DNA from: Mesorhizobium ciceri biovar biserrulae WSM1271
GTDB taxonomy: Bacteria > Pseudomonadota > Alphaproteobacteria > Rhizobiales > Rhizobiaceae
Length of the DNA stretch: 64,000 nt
Reading direction: 5' to 3'
NCBI RefSeq assembly: GCF_000185905.1
Contig: NC_014923.1
Span: 3,619,501 to 3,683,500, forward strand
This document shows positions 16,020 through 25,932 of this stretch, piece after piece. How positions within the stretch are numbered: the first letter of the stretch is position 1; each line of letters opens with the position of its first letter. A model generated the notes under the pieces. The model was not told the DNA's origin. It saw only the letters and a list, made by a program, of their open reading frames with translations, and made no database searches. The position numbers and the translations under genes are program-made.

Positions 16020-17411
16020 GTGCCGTCTTTACGCAAGTCACTTTTCACCGCCGTCCTCGTTTCGGCGACCATGCTGTCCCCACTGGCCGCTTCAGCCGAA
16101 ACCATCTCCGGCGCGCTTGCAAAGGCCTACCAGTACAATTCTTCACTGAATTCGGCCCGTGCCGGCGTTCGCGTCACCGATGAGGGTGTCGCCATCGCCA
16201 AGTCGGGCTACCGCCCGGTTGTCACCGGCTCGGCGGATATCGATTATTCGAGCAGCCATCTCAACGGCACCAATTCAAGCGTGCGGCTGACCACCGGCAA
16301 TTTTGGCGTTCAGATCGACCAGACGCTGTTCGACGGCTTTCAGACCAGGAACAATGTTGCTGCCGCCGAAGCGCAGGTCCGGGCCTCGGTCGAAAGCCTG
16401 CGCAACACTGAAGAGGGCATCCTGTTCAGCGCGGCGCAAGCGTATATGAACGTCATTCGCGACCGGCAGGTCGCCGTGCTGACCGAGCAGAACCTGCAGT
16501 TCCTGACCGAGACGGCGCGCGCGGCGCGTTCGCGTTTCGAAGTTGGTGAAGGCACACGCACCGATGTCGCCCAGGCCGACGCCTCACGCGCCGCCGCCGT
16601 GGCATCGCTGAGTGCTGCCCGGGCGCAGGCGCTGGCAAGTGCGGCGCTCTATCGCCAGATCGTCGGCGACGAGCCGGGCAAGCTCAAGGGCGCTTCGCCG
16701 GTGGCAAAGCTGTTGCCGTCGAGCCTCGCCGCCGCCGTCGGGGTGGCCTCGAACGAGCATCCGGCCATCCTTGCCACGCAGCATCTGGTCGACGCCGCCG
16801 CGTTTTCGGTGAAGTCGGCCGAAGGCGCGCTGTTGCCGCAGCTGTCGGCTTCCGCCGGCGTTTCGAGCGCCTATCGCAATACCTCGCCTTTGCCAGGCGT
16901 CGGTTCGCAGGATGGCACGACCAATTCGGCCAGTGTCGGGGCAACGCTGACCATCCCGATCTATTCAGGTGGCCGCACCTCGGCGATCGTGCGCCAGAAC
17001 AAGGAATCACTCAGCCAGGCCCGCATCCAGGTCGACGTCAGCCGCGACCAGGTGCGCCAGGCCGTAACCGCCGCTTGGACCGAGTACACCGCCGCGCAGC
17101 AGCAGCTGACGGCCAACAGGCAAGTGATCGAAGCCGCGAAGCTGGCACTGAACGGTGTCATCGAAGAGCGCAATGTCGGCCAGCGCACCACGCTCGACGT
17201 CCTCAATGCGCAGGCGACGGTCATCACCGCCCAGATCAACCAGGCCGGTTACGAACACGATGTGGTGGTGGCGAGCTACGCCATCCTGCAGGCGACCGGC
17301 CGTCTGTCCGTCGACCGCCTTGGCTTGCAGGTAGCGAAATACAAGCCTGAAGAGCACTACAACGCGGTCAAGGACAAGTGGTACGGACTGCGCACGCCGG
17401 ACGGCCGCTGA
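16020..17411 (+). CDS. TolC family outer-membrane efflux channel
   Basis: About 463 residues from a GTG at 16020 with GAGGG 7 bases upstream; an ATG at 15966 would add 18 residues before the signal peptide. The signal peptide runs to LAASA, with mature ETISGALAKAYQYNSSLNSARA as in TolC. Two OEP repeats of long helices are seen, with FGVQIDQTLFDGFQ in the first and GATLTIPIYSGGRTS in the second. It forms the trimeric outer-membrane conduit for type I secretion and RND/MFS efflux. No transporter partner is adjacent. Confidence 0.9.
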   Translation: MPSLRKSLFTAVLVSATMLSPLAASAETISGALAKAYQYNSSLNSARAGVRVTDEGVAIAKSGYRPVVTGSADIDYSSSHLNGTNSSVRLTTGNFGVQIDQTLFDGFQTRNNVAAAEAQVRASVESLRNTEEGILFSAAQAYMNVIRDRQVAVLTEQNLQFLTETARAARSRFEVGEGTRTDVAQADASRAAAVASLSAARAQALASAALYRQIVGDEPGKLKGASPVAKLLPSSLAAAVGVASNEHPAILATQHLVDAAAFSVKSAEGALLPQLSASAGVSSAYRNTSPLPGVGSQDGTTNSASVGATLTIPIYSGGRTSAIVRQNKESLSQARIQVDVSRDQVRQAVTAAWTEYTAAQQQLTANRQVIEAAKLALNGVIEERNVGQRTTLDVLNAQATVITAQINQAGYEHDVVVASYAILQATGRLSVDRLGLQVAKYKPEEHYNAVKDKWYGLRTPDGR

Positions 17412-17626
17412 GGCGTTCGGCCTGAACTGGCCGTGTTCCCTGCTTGAGCAGGATCTTTCGCGCTGCGGCTCTCGGGTTCAGATGGCGCTAATCTGTTGAA
17501 ATCCCACAAGTCCCCAGATTGGGGATTCTCGTGCGGCGATCCGTCGGTTACGCTGTGGCCATGATTCGATCCGGCTCTGCCGGAGCGGAAAACCCAACAG
17601 GGGTCACAAGGGCGGCGGATGTGACG

Positions 17627-18445
17627 ATGGCAACGGCAAGCAGCGCACAGCGCGAACCTTCCATGGAAGAGATACTGGCTTCCATCAGGCGGATCATCGA
17701 GGACAGCGACGGCGGCCGCAAGCAGCCGGGCGACGCCGATGAGCTGAGCCAGGATCTGGAGCGCGCGTCGAGCGCCTATGCAGCCCCCGACGTGGAAGCT
17801 TTTCGTGCCGACCTGCATGCCGCCCCCGAGGGCAGGAAGCCTGTCACGCTGGCGGAAGTCCAGTCACAGCTGCCGCCGGCCGAGCCGGTGGTGGCGCGCA
17901 TGGAAACGCCGGTGCGCCCCGATCCCAGCCCGGCAAGGCCATCGATGACACTCGCCGAGGTCAGCGCCCGCGTTGCAGCGGAGCCAATCACGGCTGAAGC
18001 GCCAATATCGCGTCCTGTCGCCGACGCTTCCATCGCCGATTGGCGTCGCGAGATCGCCGCGGTTGGCGAGCAGGCCAGGGCGGTGTCGGACCGGAGCGAG
18101 GCACGCAAGACGGCTGCCCAGCCGTCCGTGGAGGCTCCAGGGGATGAACCGGCCGCGAAACCGGCTACCGAGCCGTCTCGTCCGGATGCAAGCGTGGTGC
18201 GGCCGGTGGCGGCCAGCGACGCGCCGCGTCCGGCGATCGTTTCCGAGCACACCGGCCGTCAGGTCGCGGCTGCCTTTGGCGAGCTTTCCGACGCGTTTGC
18301 CAGCCGCAGCAAGAAGACATTCGACGAGATGGCCGAAGAGATGCTGCGGCCGATGCTGCAGGATTGGCTCGACAACAATCTGCCGACACTGGTCGAAAGG
18401 CTGGTGCGCGAGGAGATCGAGCGCGTGGCGCGCGGGGCGCAGTAG
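17627..18445 (+). CDS. PopZ-type polar organising protein (DUF2497)
   Basis: A 272-aa protein with the PopZ layout. The N-terminal motif is REPSMEEILASIRRIIEDSD. A long Pro/Ala/Glu-rich acidic linker (~40-215) follows. The C-terminal oligomerisation region contains TFDEMAEEMLRPMLQDWLD and NLPTLVERLVREEIERVARG. PopZ forms a polar matrix that anchors ParB/centromere and polarity factors. The ATG at 17627 begins the conserved block. It is followed by a strong terminator and valS, the usual alphaproteobacterial neighbour. Confidence 0.88.
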   Translation: MATASSAQREPSMEEILASIRRIIEDSDGGRKQPGDADELSQDLERASSAYAAPDVEAFRADLHAAPEGRKPVTLAEVQSQLPPAEPVVARMETPVRPDPSPARPSMTLAEVSARVAAEPITAEAPISRPVADASIADWRREIAAVGEQARAVSDRSEARKTAAQPSVEAPGDEPAAKPATEPSRPDASVVRPVAASDAPRPAIVSEHTGRQVAAAFGELSDAFASRSKKTFDEMAEEMLRPMLQDWLDNNLPTLVERLVREEIERVARGAQ

Positions 18446-18468
18446 TTCCCCATGCCGATTGCCCAGAG

Positions 18469-18499
18469 GAAACGGCGCCTTCGTGGCGCCGTTTCTTTT
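18469..18499 (+). terminator. Terminator after popZ
   Basis: GAAACGGCGCC and GGCGCCGTTTC pair perfectly over 11 bases around TTCGT and are followed by TTTT. Confidence 0.85.
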
Positions 18500-18663
18500 G
18501 GCGAAGTCGTTGTCGGCAGGACGACGGATCGCGTTCCGTTGAAATGACTGAGGCCGCGCCTATCTGGTTGTGAGGGTCCGAGACAGCCCTTGCGGTTGAC
18601 TTGGCCAAAACCTTCCGATTTACACCGGACCAGCAAACTCCCGACAGCGCGGACCATTTTCCC

Positions 18664-21447
18664 ATGCTTGAAAAGACCTACGACGCCAAAACCGTCGAGC
18701 CGAAGATCGCCAAAGTCTGGGAAGAGGCCGACGCGTTTCGCGCCGGTGCCGGGGCCGAGGAGGGGGCGGAGGCCTTCACCATCGTCATCCCGCCGCCGAA
18801 CGTCACCGGCTCGCTGCATATGGGACACGCGCTCAACAACACGCTGCAGGATATATTGGTGCGCTTCGAGCGCATGCGCGGCAAGAACGTCCTGTGGCAG
18901 CCGGGCATGGACCATGCCGGCATTGCCACGCAGATGGTGGTCGAGCGGCAGCTGATGGAAAAGCAGATCCATCGCCGCGACCTGACCCGCGAACAGTTCA
19001 TCGAGAAAGTGTGGGAGTGGAAGGCCGAATCCGGCGGTGCCATCTTCAACCAGCTGAAGCGGCTCGGCGCCTCGGCCGACTGGTCACGCGAACGCTTCAC
19101 CATGGACGAAGGCCTGTCCAAGGCGGTGCTCGAAGTGTTCGTCACGCTCTACAAGGAAGGGCTGATCTACAAGGACAAGCGTCTTGTGAACTGGGACCCC
19201 AAGCTGCTCACCGCGATCTCCGATCTCGAGGTCGAGCAGCAGGAGGTCAATGGCAATCTCTGGCACTTCCGCTACCCCGTCGAAGGCAAGGTCTTCGACC
19301 CGGAAAACCCGAAAACCTTCATCACCGTGGCGACGACGCGCCCGGAGACGATGCTGGGCGATACGGCCGTCGCGGTGCATCCCGACGACGAGCGCTTCCG
19401 GCATCTGGTCGGCAAGAACATCGTCCTGCCGATCGTCGGCCGCAGGATTCCCGTGGTGGCGGATGAGTATTCCGATCCGGAAAAAGGTTCGGGCGCGGTC
19501 AAGATCACGCCGGCGCACGACTTCAACGATTTCGAGGTCGGCAAGCGCCACAAGCTGCCGGCGATCAATATCCTGACCACGGAGGCGGCGGTAAGTCTCA
19601 GGGACAATGAGGATTTCCTTGCCGGCCTCGAGGTGACGCCGGAGCGCCAGGCGGTCTGGGACGAACTCGACGGCCTCGATCGCTTCGTCGCGCGTAAGAA
19701 GATCGTCGAGCTGATGGAAGAGGGCGGCTTCCTCGAAAAGGTCGAGCCGCATCGCCATGCGGTGCCGCATGGCGATCGCGGAGGCGTGCCGATCGAGCCG
19801 TTCCTGACCGAGCAATGGTATGCCAATGCGGCGGAGCTGGCCAAACCGGCAATCGCTTCAGTGCGCGAAGGTCGCACGAACTTCGTGCCGAAGAACTGGG
19901 AAAAGACCTATTTCGACTGGATGGAGAACATCCAGCCCTGGTGCATCTCGCGCCAGCTCTGGTGGGGCCACCAGATTCCGGCCTGGTACGGGCCGGATGG
20001 GCGCGTCTTCGTCGAGAAGACCGAGGAAGAGGCGCTGAGCGCCGCGATCGAATTCTATCTGGCGCTGGAAGGACCGTGGAAGGCCTGGGTCGAGGACAAG
20101 CTGGAGAACTTCAAGCCGGGCGAGATCCTGACCCGCGACGAGGACGTGCTGGACACCTGGTTCTCGTCGGCGCTGTGGCCGTTCTCGACGCTGGGTTGGC
20201 CTGATGAGACTCCCGAGCTGAAGACCTACTACCAGACCGACGTGCTGGTGACCGGCTTCGATATCATCTTCTTTTGGGTCGCCCGCATGATGATGATGGG
20301 CCTGCACTTCATGGACGAGGAGCCGTTCCACACCGTCTATGTCCATGCGTTGGTGCGCGACAAGAACGGCGCCAAGATGTCGAAGTCGAAAGGCAACGTC
20401 ATCGATCCGCTCGACCTGATCGACGAATACGGCGCCGACGCGCTGCGCTTCACCCTGACGGTGATGGCGGCACAAGGCCGCGACGTGAAGCTCGATCCGG
20501 CGCGCATCGCCGGCTATCGCAATTTCGGCACCAAGCTGTGGAACGCGACGCGTTTTGCCGAGATGAACGAGGTCGCGCGCAATGACGATTTCTGGCTGAA
20601 CGACGCCAAGCTGGCGGTCAACCGCTGGATCCTCACCGAGCTGACGCGGGCGGCGCGCGAGATCACCGACGGCATCACCTCATACCGCTTCAACGAGGCG
20701 GCGGGCGCCGCCTACCGCTTCGTCTGGAACCTGTTCTGCGACTGGTACCTGGAACTGCTGAAGCCGGTGTTCATGGGAACCGACGAGGCGGCCAAAGCCG
20801 AAAGCCGAGCCTGCGTCGCCTTCGTGCTCGACGAGATCTACAAGCTGCTGCATCCGATGATGCCGTTCATGACCGAGGAACTGTGGGCGCAGACCGCTGG
20901 CGAAGGCAAGCAACGCCCCTCGCTGCTGTGCCATGCCACGTGGCCGTCACCGGACTTCGAAGACGCCGAGGCTGCAGCCGACATCAATTGGCTGGTCGAC
21001 CTCGTCTCCGGCATCCGCTCCGTGCGTTCGGAGATGAACGTGCCGCCGGCAGCCATCGCACCGCTCGTCGTGGTCGGCGCCAACGATGTGACACGCGAGC
21101 GCCTCGTTCGCGAGGAGTCGGCGATCAAGCGGCTGGCGCGGGTCGGCGACATCTCGCTTGCCGATATCGCGCCCAAGGGTTCGGCGCAGATCGTGCTCAA
21201 CGAGGCGACGATCTGCCTGCCGCTTGGCAGCCTGATCGACCTCGCCGCCGAGGCTGCACGGTTGCAGAAGGAACTGGCCAAGGTGACCGAGGAGATCGCG
21301 CGCCTGCACAAGAAACTGTCGAACGAGAGGTTCGTGGCCAGCGCGCCGGCCGAGATCGTCGATGCCGAGCGTGAAAAGCTCGCCGAATACCGCGATGCAC
21401 AGGACAAGCTGTCGATCGCGCTGGCCAGGGTTCGCGACGCCGGCTGA
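18664..21447 (+). CDS. valS: Valyl-tRNA synthetase
   Basis: A 927-aa class I synthetase. The HIGH motif appears as HMGH (residues 52-55, in PPPNVTGSLHMGHAL) and the KMSKS motif as KMSKSKGNV near residue 572. The editing domain lies between them (TTRPETMLGDTAVAVHPDD). The C-terminal ~65 residues form the coiled coil typical of ValRS (LQKELAKVTEEIARLHKKL). The start at 18664 (MLEKTYDAK) fits the family; a TTG at 18601 would give an unsupported extension. There is no strong ribosome binding site. Confidence 0.97.
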   Translation: MLEKTYDAKTVEPKIAKVWEEADAFRAGAGAEEGAEAFTIVIPPPNVTGSLHMGHALNNTLQDILVRFERMRGKNVLWQPGMDHAGIATQMVVERQLMEKQIHRRDLTREQFIEKVWEWKAESGGAIFNQLKRLGASADWSRERFTMDEGLSKAVLEVFVTLYKEGLIYKDKRLVNWDPKLLTAISDLEVEQQEVNGNLWHFRYPVEGKVFDPENPKTFITVATTRPETMLGDTAVAVHPDDERFRHLVGKNIVLPIVGRRIPVVADEYSDPEKGSGAVKITPAHDFNDFEVGKRHKLPAINILTTEAAVSLRDNEDFLAGLEVTPERQAVWDELDGLDRFVARKKIVELMEEGGFLEKVEPHRHAVPHGDRGGVPIEPFLTEQWYANAAELAKPAIASVREGRTNFVPKNWEKTYFDWMENIQPWCISRQLWWGHQIPAWYGPDGRVFVEKTEEEALSAAIEFYLALEGPWKAWVEDKLENFKPGEILTRDEDVLDTWFSSALWPFSTLGWPDETPELKTYYQTDVLVTGFDIIFFWVARMMMMGLHFMDEEPFHTVYVHALVRDKNGAKMSKSKGNVIDPLDLIDEYGADALRFTLTVMAAQGRDVKLDPARIAGYRNFGTKLWNATRFAEMNEVARNDDFWLNDAKLAVNRWILTELTRAAREITDGITSYRFNEAAGAAYRFVWNLFCDWYLELLKPVFMGTDEAAKAESRACVAFVLDEIYKLLHPMMPFMTEELWAQTAGEGKQRPSLLCHATWPSPDFEDAEAAADINWLVDLVSGIRSVRSEMNVPPAAIAPLVVVGANDVTRERLVREESAIKRLARVGDISLADIAPKGSAQIVLNEATICLPLGSLIDLAAEAARLQKELAKVTEEIARLHKKLSNERFVASAPAEIVDAEREKLAEYRDAQDKLSIALARVRDAG

Positions 21448-21804
21448 GGGTAGATTCGCGAGACTTTAGACCCCTCTAAAATGCTGGTTTTCCGCCTGGA
21501 AAATCAGCATTCCGTTGCGTTAATATTGACGTAAACGGAAGTTTTAGCCCCATTGTTGCCATAATGTAACAATGGGACTCCCGGACCCCAAAAAAGGCCT
21601 GTTTTCGAGCCTTTTGGATGGTTCTCTCTGTTTTTTGAGAGCCGCTCAGCCTTCACAGACCATTTTTCGGCCTTGCCGCACCCGGTTGCATTTCCTCGAA
21701 AATGCGGCTGGCCAGTGTGTACATGTACGCCCGCGAATTCGTTGTTGCACCGTTAACCTGAATTGGTTCTAGCTTGGTGCACTCGAATTCGGGGAGGACA
21801 TTTC
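21448..21804 (+). promoter_or_regulatory. valS-fadL intergenic region with two dyads
   Basis: AATGCTGGTTTTCC (21480-21493) pairs with GGAAAATCAGCATT (21498-21511), with one mismatch; it probably marks the 3' end of the valS message. Next, CCCATTGTT (21549-21557) and AACAATGGG (21568-21576) form a perfect inverted repeat with a 10-base spacer. It follows TTGACG and could be an operator or leader hairpin for fadL. No gene is supported here. Confidence 0.5.
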
Positions 21805-23025
21805 ATGACTATTCTGCGACTGAAGGCGCTGCTGGGGGCGGGCTGCTTTTCGCTGGCTTTGATCGGGACGGCGATGAATCCGGCACATGCCGGCGGCCTG
21901 GAGCGTGGCGGCTACGATATCGATCTGCTGTTCGATCCGGCTCCGTTCGCGACCGAAGCGGAAGCGACCTATGTGATGCCGGACCGCAAGTACGAGAATG
22001 CGCGCGGTCCAGGCGGAGCCGATCTCGGCTTGGGCACCTCGGCCGACGGAGCCGAGGGCTATTGGGTTCCGCGCGTGGGAATGAAGGTCCAGGTCGTGCA
22101 AGGCGTGGATTGTATGGTCGATTATTCGCAGCCCTGGGGCGCGCATACCGCACCTGGCATGTGGAATGGTGCGCTTTCCAATACGGAAACCGATATCAAG
22201 AGCAACAACTACGCTGGTACATGCTCTTATAAATTTGATGCGGGCAAGGGCCAACTTCGTTTTATCGGCGGGCTGTTTTACCAAGACATCTCGGGATTCA
22301 AAGAAAGCTTGGTAAACGTCCTCCCAGCATTGACAGGCCGTGTCGATCTCGAGGCCAGTGGCTGGGGTTGGCGCGCAGGCGTCGCTTATGAAATCCCCGA
22401 CATCGCGTTGCGCGCGAGCCTTGTCTACAATTCGAAAGTCAAGCTCGACAATATCTCGGGTGCGCTCGACCTCACCAGTATTGGCAGAGGCGTTACCGAT
22501 ATTTACGGATCAACACAGTACATGCCTGATTCCGTGGAGCTGAAGTTGCAGTCGGGTATCGCTCCCGGCTGGCTTGCCTTCGGTTCGATCAAGTGGGTGA
22601 ACTGGAGTTTGCTGCAGAGCGTTCCTATCTGCCCGGTGGGGGCTCCGTCCTCACTTTGCTTCACCAACGGCCCGGCAGAGGCAACCTCCCTTGACCTGAT
22701 GTATCGTGATGGCTGGACCGTATCAGGTGGTATCGGCCACAAGTTCAACGATCAGTGGAGTGGAGCCGGTCAGTTGACTTGGGATCGCGGCACCTCGCAT
22801 GGCTTCGGCGCGCAGACCGACACCTGGACGCTGGGTGGCGGCGTCGCTTATACGCCGAAGCCCAACATTGAGGTTCGCCTGGCCGGTGCAGTCGGTGTGC
22901 TCACCAGTGGTCATTCCGGCATAGTGATTGGCGAGAACGGAAAAATTATTGGTGACGACGCCACCTACGATTTTGGCAACGATCTGGTCACGGCATTTTC
23001 CGGCGGTATCAAGATCAAGTTCTAA
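21805..23025 (+). CDS. FadL/OmpP1 family outer-membrane transporter
   Basis: A 406-aa outer-membrane beta-barrel. The signal peptide ends at NPAHA. The mature N-terminus (GGLERGGYDIDLLFDP) and the barrel, with YVMPDRKYENA and the C-terminal strand ending in IKIKF, fit the FadL family. It probably takes up long-chain fatty acids or other hydrophobic compounds. GGGGAGGAC precedes the ATG at 21805. A perfect terminator follows, so it is monocistronic. Base composition within the gene is somewhat lower in GC than in neighbours, as is common for barrel proteins. Confidence 0.85.
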   Translation: MTILRLKALLGAGCFSLALIGTAMNPAHAGGLERGGYDIDLLFDPAPFATEAEATYVMPDRKYENARGPGGADLGLGTSADGAEGYWVPRVGMKVQVVQGVDCMVDYSQPWGAHTAPGMWNGALSNTETDIKSNNYAGTCSYKFDAGKGQLRFIGGLFYQDISGFKESLVNVLPALTGRVDLEASGWGWRAGVAYEIPDIALRASLVYNSKVKLDNISGALDLTSIGRGVTDIYGSTQYMPDSVELKLQSGIAPGWLAFGSIKWVNWSLLQSVPICPVGAPSSLCFTNGPAEATSLDLMYRDGWTVSGGIGHKFNDQWSGAGQLTWDRGTSHGFGAQTDTWTLGGGVAYTPKPNIEVRLAGAVGVLTSGHSGIVIGENGKIIGDDATYDFGNDLVTAFSGGIKIKF

Positions 23026-23042
23026 CCTGTTGAGAATTTTAC

Positions 23043-23071
23043 AAAAAGGCCGGGCAATACCCGGCCTTTTT
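23043..23071 (+). terminator. Strong terminator after fadL
   Basis: AAAAAGGCCGGG pairs perfectly with CCCGGCCTTTTT around CAATA. The A/T flanks make it usable in both directions. Confidence 0.92.
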
Positions 23072-23331
23072 CATTTGGGCGGCTCTTGCCCGTGCGCCAT
23101 TCATATAGGCCGCGTGCACATAAGCCGCGCTGTTGCCGCCCTCCTGCTATTGTGGCGTTTTGGCAACACTTTCTGAACAACCCCTGCGCTGGAAGCCGGG
23201 CTGAGGAAATTGCCCATTTCCCGCCATAAACCCGGCGCACCTCGATCTTGTCTCGGGACACGCGCCAAAAGGCTCGGCGAGGGGGCAGGCCGCTCCGCCC
23301 CATTTGCAGGGAAGATGGGGCAAGGAAGAGT

Positions 23332-25056
23332 ATGGACGCCAAAGTCATCTCCAAGGCTAAGCTCCCTAGCCGCTATGTGACCGTCGGTCCGGCGCGTGCG
23401 CCGCATCGTTCCTATCTCTATGCCATGGGTTTGTCGGCGGCCGAGATTGCGCAGCCGCTGGTCGGGGTCGCCTCCTGCTGGAACGAGGCGGCGCCCTGCA
23501 ACATTTCGCTGATGCGCCAGGCGCAGGTGGTCAAGAAGGGCGTCGCGGCCGCCAGCGGCACGCCGCGCGAATTCTGCACCATCACCGTCACCGATGGCAT
23601 CGCCATGGGTCACCAGGGCATGAAGTCGTCGTTGGTGTCGCGCGAGGTCATCGCCGATTCGGTCGAGCTCACCATGCGCGGCCATTGCTACGACGCGCTG
23701 GTTGGGCTCGCCGGCTGCGACAAGTCGCTGCCCGGCATGATGATGGCCATGGTGCGGCTCAACGTGCCGTCGATCTTCATCTATGGCGGTTCGATCCTGC
23801 CCGGCAGCTATCGCGGCCGCCAGATCACCGTGCAGGATGTTTTCGAGGCGGTCGGCCAGCACTCGGTCGGCGCGATCAGCGATGACGAACTGCTTGAGAT
23901 CGAGCAGGTCGCGTGTCCCTCGGCCGGTTCCTGCGGCGCCCAGTTCACCGCCAACACCATGGCGACCGTCGCCGAGGCGATCGGCCTGGCGCTGCCCTAT
24001 TCCTGCGGCGCGCCGGCACCCTATGAAATGCGCGACCGGTTCAATTTCGCCTCGGGCGAAAAGATCATGGAGCTGATCGCCAGAAATATCCGGCCGCGCG
24101 ACATCGTCACGCTGAAGGCGCTGGAGAATGCGGCGACCGTGGTCTCGGCTACCGGCGGTTCGACCAACGCGGCACTGCATCTGCCGGCGATCGCGCACGA
24201 GGCCGGCATCAAGTTCGACCTGTTCGACGTGGCCAAGATCTTCGAGAAGACGCCTTACATCGCCGACCTCAAGCCGGGCGGCAAATATGTCGCCAAGGAC
24301 ATGTTCGAGGCCGGCGGCATTCCGCTGCTGATGAAGACCCTGCTCGACCACGGCTATCTGCATGGCGATTGCATGACGGTGACTGGCCGCACTTTGGCCG
24401 AAAACATGCAGCACGTTGTCTGGAATGAGCATCAGGATGTGGTCCGCCCGGCCAACAGACCCATTACCCAAACCGGCGGTGTCGTGGGCTTGAAGGGAAA
24501 CCTGGCCCCCGAAGGCGCGATCGTGAAGGTCGCCGGCATGGCGGAGTTGAAATTCTCCGGTCCGGCCCGCTGCTTCGATTCGGAAGAGGAATGTTTCGAG
24601 GCGGTGACGCATCGTAACTACAGGGAAGGCGAGGTTCTCGTCATTCGCTACGAAGGACCGCGCGGCGGCCCCGGCATGCGCGAAATGCTGTCGACGACGG
24701 CAGCACTTTACGGCCAGGGCATGGGCGGCAAGGTGGCGCTGATCACCGACGGGCGCTTCTCGGGCGCGACGCGCGGTTTCTGCATCGGCCATGTCGGCCC
24801 CGAAGCAGCCGTGGGTGGCCCGATCGGACTGCTCAGGGATGGTGACGTGATCTCGATCGACGCGGTGAACGGCACGATCGATGTGGCGTTGTCCGATAGC
24901 GAACTGGCGGCGAGGGCAAAGACATGGAAGGCGCGCGCGACCGATTATCAGTCGGGCGCGATATGGAAATATGCACAGACGGTAGGGCCGGCGCGCGATG
25001 GCGCGGTGACCCATCCTGGCGGTGCGAAAGAAACACACTGTTATGCGGACATCTGA
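23332..25056 (+). CDS. ilvD: Dihydroxy-acid dehydratase (IlvD/Edd family)
   Basis: A 574-aa Fe-S dehydratase. The cluster ligands are visible in NEAAPCNISL, GLAGCDKSLPG and PSAGSCGAQF, and the C-terminal substrate loop in LITDGRFSGATRGFCIGHVGPEA. It converts 2,3-dihydroxy-3-methylbutyrate or -pentanoate to the 2-oxoacid in valine and isoleucine synthesis. Close relatives act on sugar acids, so a pentonate dehydratase role cannot be excluded. The start at 23332 has AAGGAAG upstream. Its 3' end overlaps the exoR start. Confidence 0.88.
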   Translation: MDAKVISKAKLPSRYVTVGPARAPHRSYLYAMGLSAAEIAQPLVGVASCWNEAAPCNISLMRQAQVVKKGVAAASGTPREFCTITVTDGIAMGHQGMKSSLVSREVIADSVELTMRGHCYDALVGLAGCDKSLPGMMMAMVRLNVPSIFIYGGSILPGSYRGRQITVQDVFEAVGQHSVGAISDDELLEIEQVACPSAGSCGAQFTANTMATVAEAIGLALPYSCGAPAPYEMRDRFNFASGEKIMELIARNIRPRDIVTLKALENAATVVSATGGSTNAALHLPAIAHEAGIKFDLFDVAKIFEKTPYIADLKPGGKYVAKDMFEAGGIPLLMKTLLDHGYLHGDCMTVTGRTLAENMQHVVWNEHQDVVRPANRPITQTGGVVGLKGNLAPEGAIVKVAGMAELKFSGPARCFDSEEECFEAVTHRNYREGEVLVIRYEGPRGGPGMREMLSTTAALYGQGMGGKVALITDGRFSGATRGFCIGHVGPEAAVGGPIGLLRDGDVISIDAVNGTIDVALSDSELAARAKTWKARATDYQSGAIWKYAQTVGPARDGAVTHPGGAKETHCYADI

Positions 25057-25882
25057 GTTGTTGAGGTCATCTGTCTTTTCGGCACTGGTCGTGGCCGCCA
25101 CGTTTGGCGCGACCTTTGGCGCCGTCGGCCAGGCCATGGCCTTCGACGACAAGGTGTTCGACGACAAGACCGGGGTGAAGCCGCAATCGAGCCCCTGGGC
25201 GGTCTTCCAGTTCGGCTTCTCCGCCTACAAGAATGGCCACAAGGAGCAGGCTGCCGAGGCCTACAAATACGCCGCCGAAAACGGCCAGATCGGCGCCACC
25301 TGGAAGCTTGCCCGCATGTATGCCGAGGGCGACGGCGTGGCGCGCGACGACTATGAGGCGTTCAAGTTCTTCTCCGAGATCGTCGACCAGGATGTCGAGC
25401 CCGGCTCGCCTGAGGAAAGCTATGTCTCCGATGCGCTGGTGGCGCTTGGCGACTATTTGCGCACGGGCATTCCCGGCAGCCCGGTCACCGAGAACGAGGT
25501 GGCGGCCCAGGAATACTACATGCGCGCGGCTGCCAACTACCGTAACCCGAACGCACAGTTCGAGATGGGGCAGATGTTCCTGAAGGGCGAGGGCGGGGTG
25601 AAGGCCAGTGTCAAGCAGGCCGGGCGCTGGTTCCAACTCGCCGCCGAGAAAGGCCATGCCGGCGCCCAGGCGACGCTGGGCCATCTGTTGTTCCAGAGCG
25701 GCAAGATCGTTCGCGGCCTGGCGATGATGACGGCAGCGCTCGAACGCGCTTCGCCGGCTGACCAGCCCTGGATCCGCGGCATGCAGGAAGAGGCATTTGC
25801 CACCGCCGGCGAGGCCGACCGTCGCACCGCCATCTCGCTGGCCGATGATATCCTCACCAAGGGCAACAACGCGGACCAGTAG
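25043..25882 (+). CDS. exoR: ExoR-type periplasmic regulator, Sel1 repeats
   Basis: A 279-aa exported protein. The signal peptide ends near GQAMA, with mature FDDKVFDDKTG. Sel1-like repeats follow, including ENGQIGATWKLARMYAEGDG, NPNAQFEMGQMFLKGEGG and KGHAGAQATLGHLLFQSGK. Length, export and repeat arrangement match ExoR, which binds and restrains the ExoS sensor kinase in the periplasm and so represses succinoglycan synthesis and activates motility in Sinorhizobium. The ATG at 25043 lies inside the last codons of ilvD (14-base overlap); a GTG at 25022 is also possible. The overlap suggests coupling to ilvD. Confidence 0.85.
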   Translation: MRTSELLRSSVFSALVVAATFGATFGAVGQAMAFDDKVFDDKTGVKPQSSPWAVFQFGFSAYKNGHKEQAAEAYKYAAENGQIGATWKLARMYAEGDGVARDDYEAFKFFSEIVDQDVEPGSPEESYVSDALVALGDYLRTGIPGSPVTENEVAAQEYYMRAAANYRNPNAQFEMGQMFLKGEGGVKASVKQAGRWFQLAAEKGHAGAQATLGHLLFQSGKIVRGLAMMTAALERASPADQPWIRGMQEEAFATAGEADRRTAISLADDILTKGNNADQ

Positions 25883-25932
25883 TTTTGCTGGCGGCTGAAC
25901 TGCCGATCTCCCCCACGAAGCGGGAGATTGGC

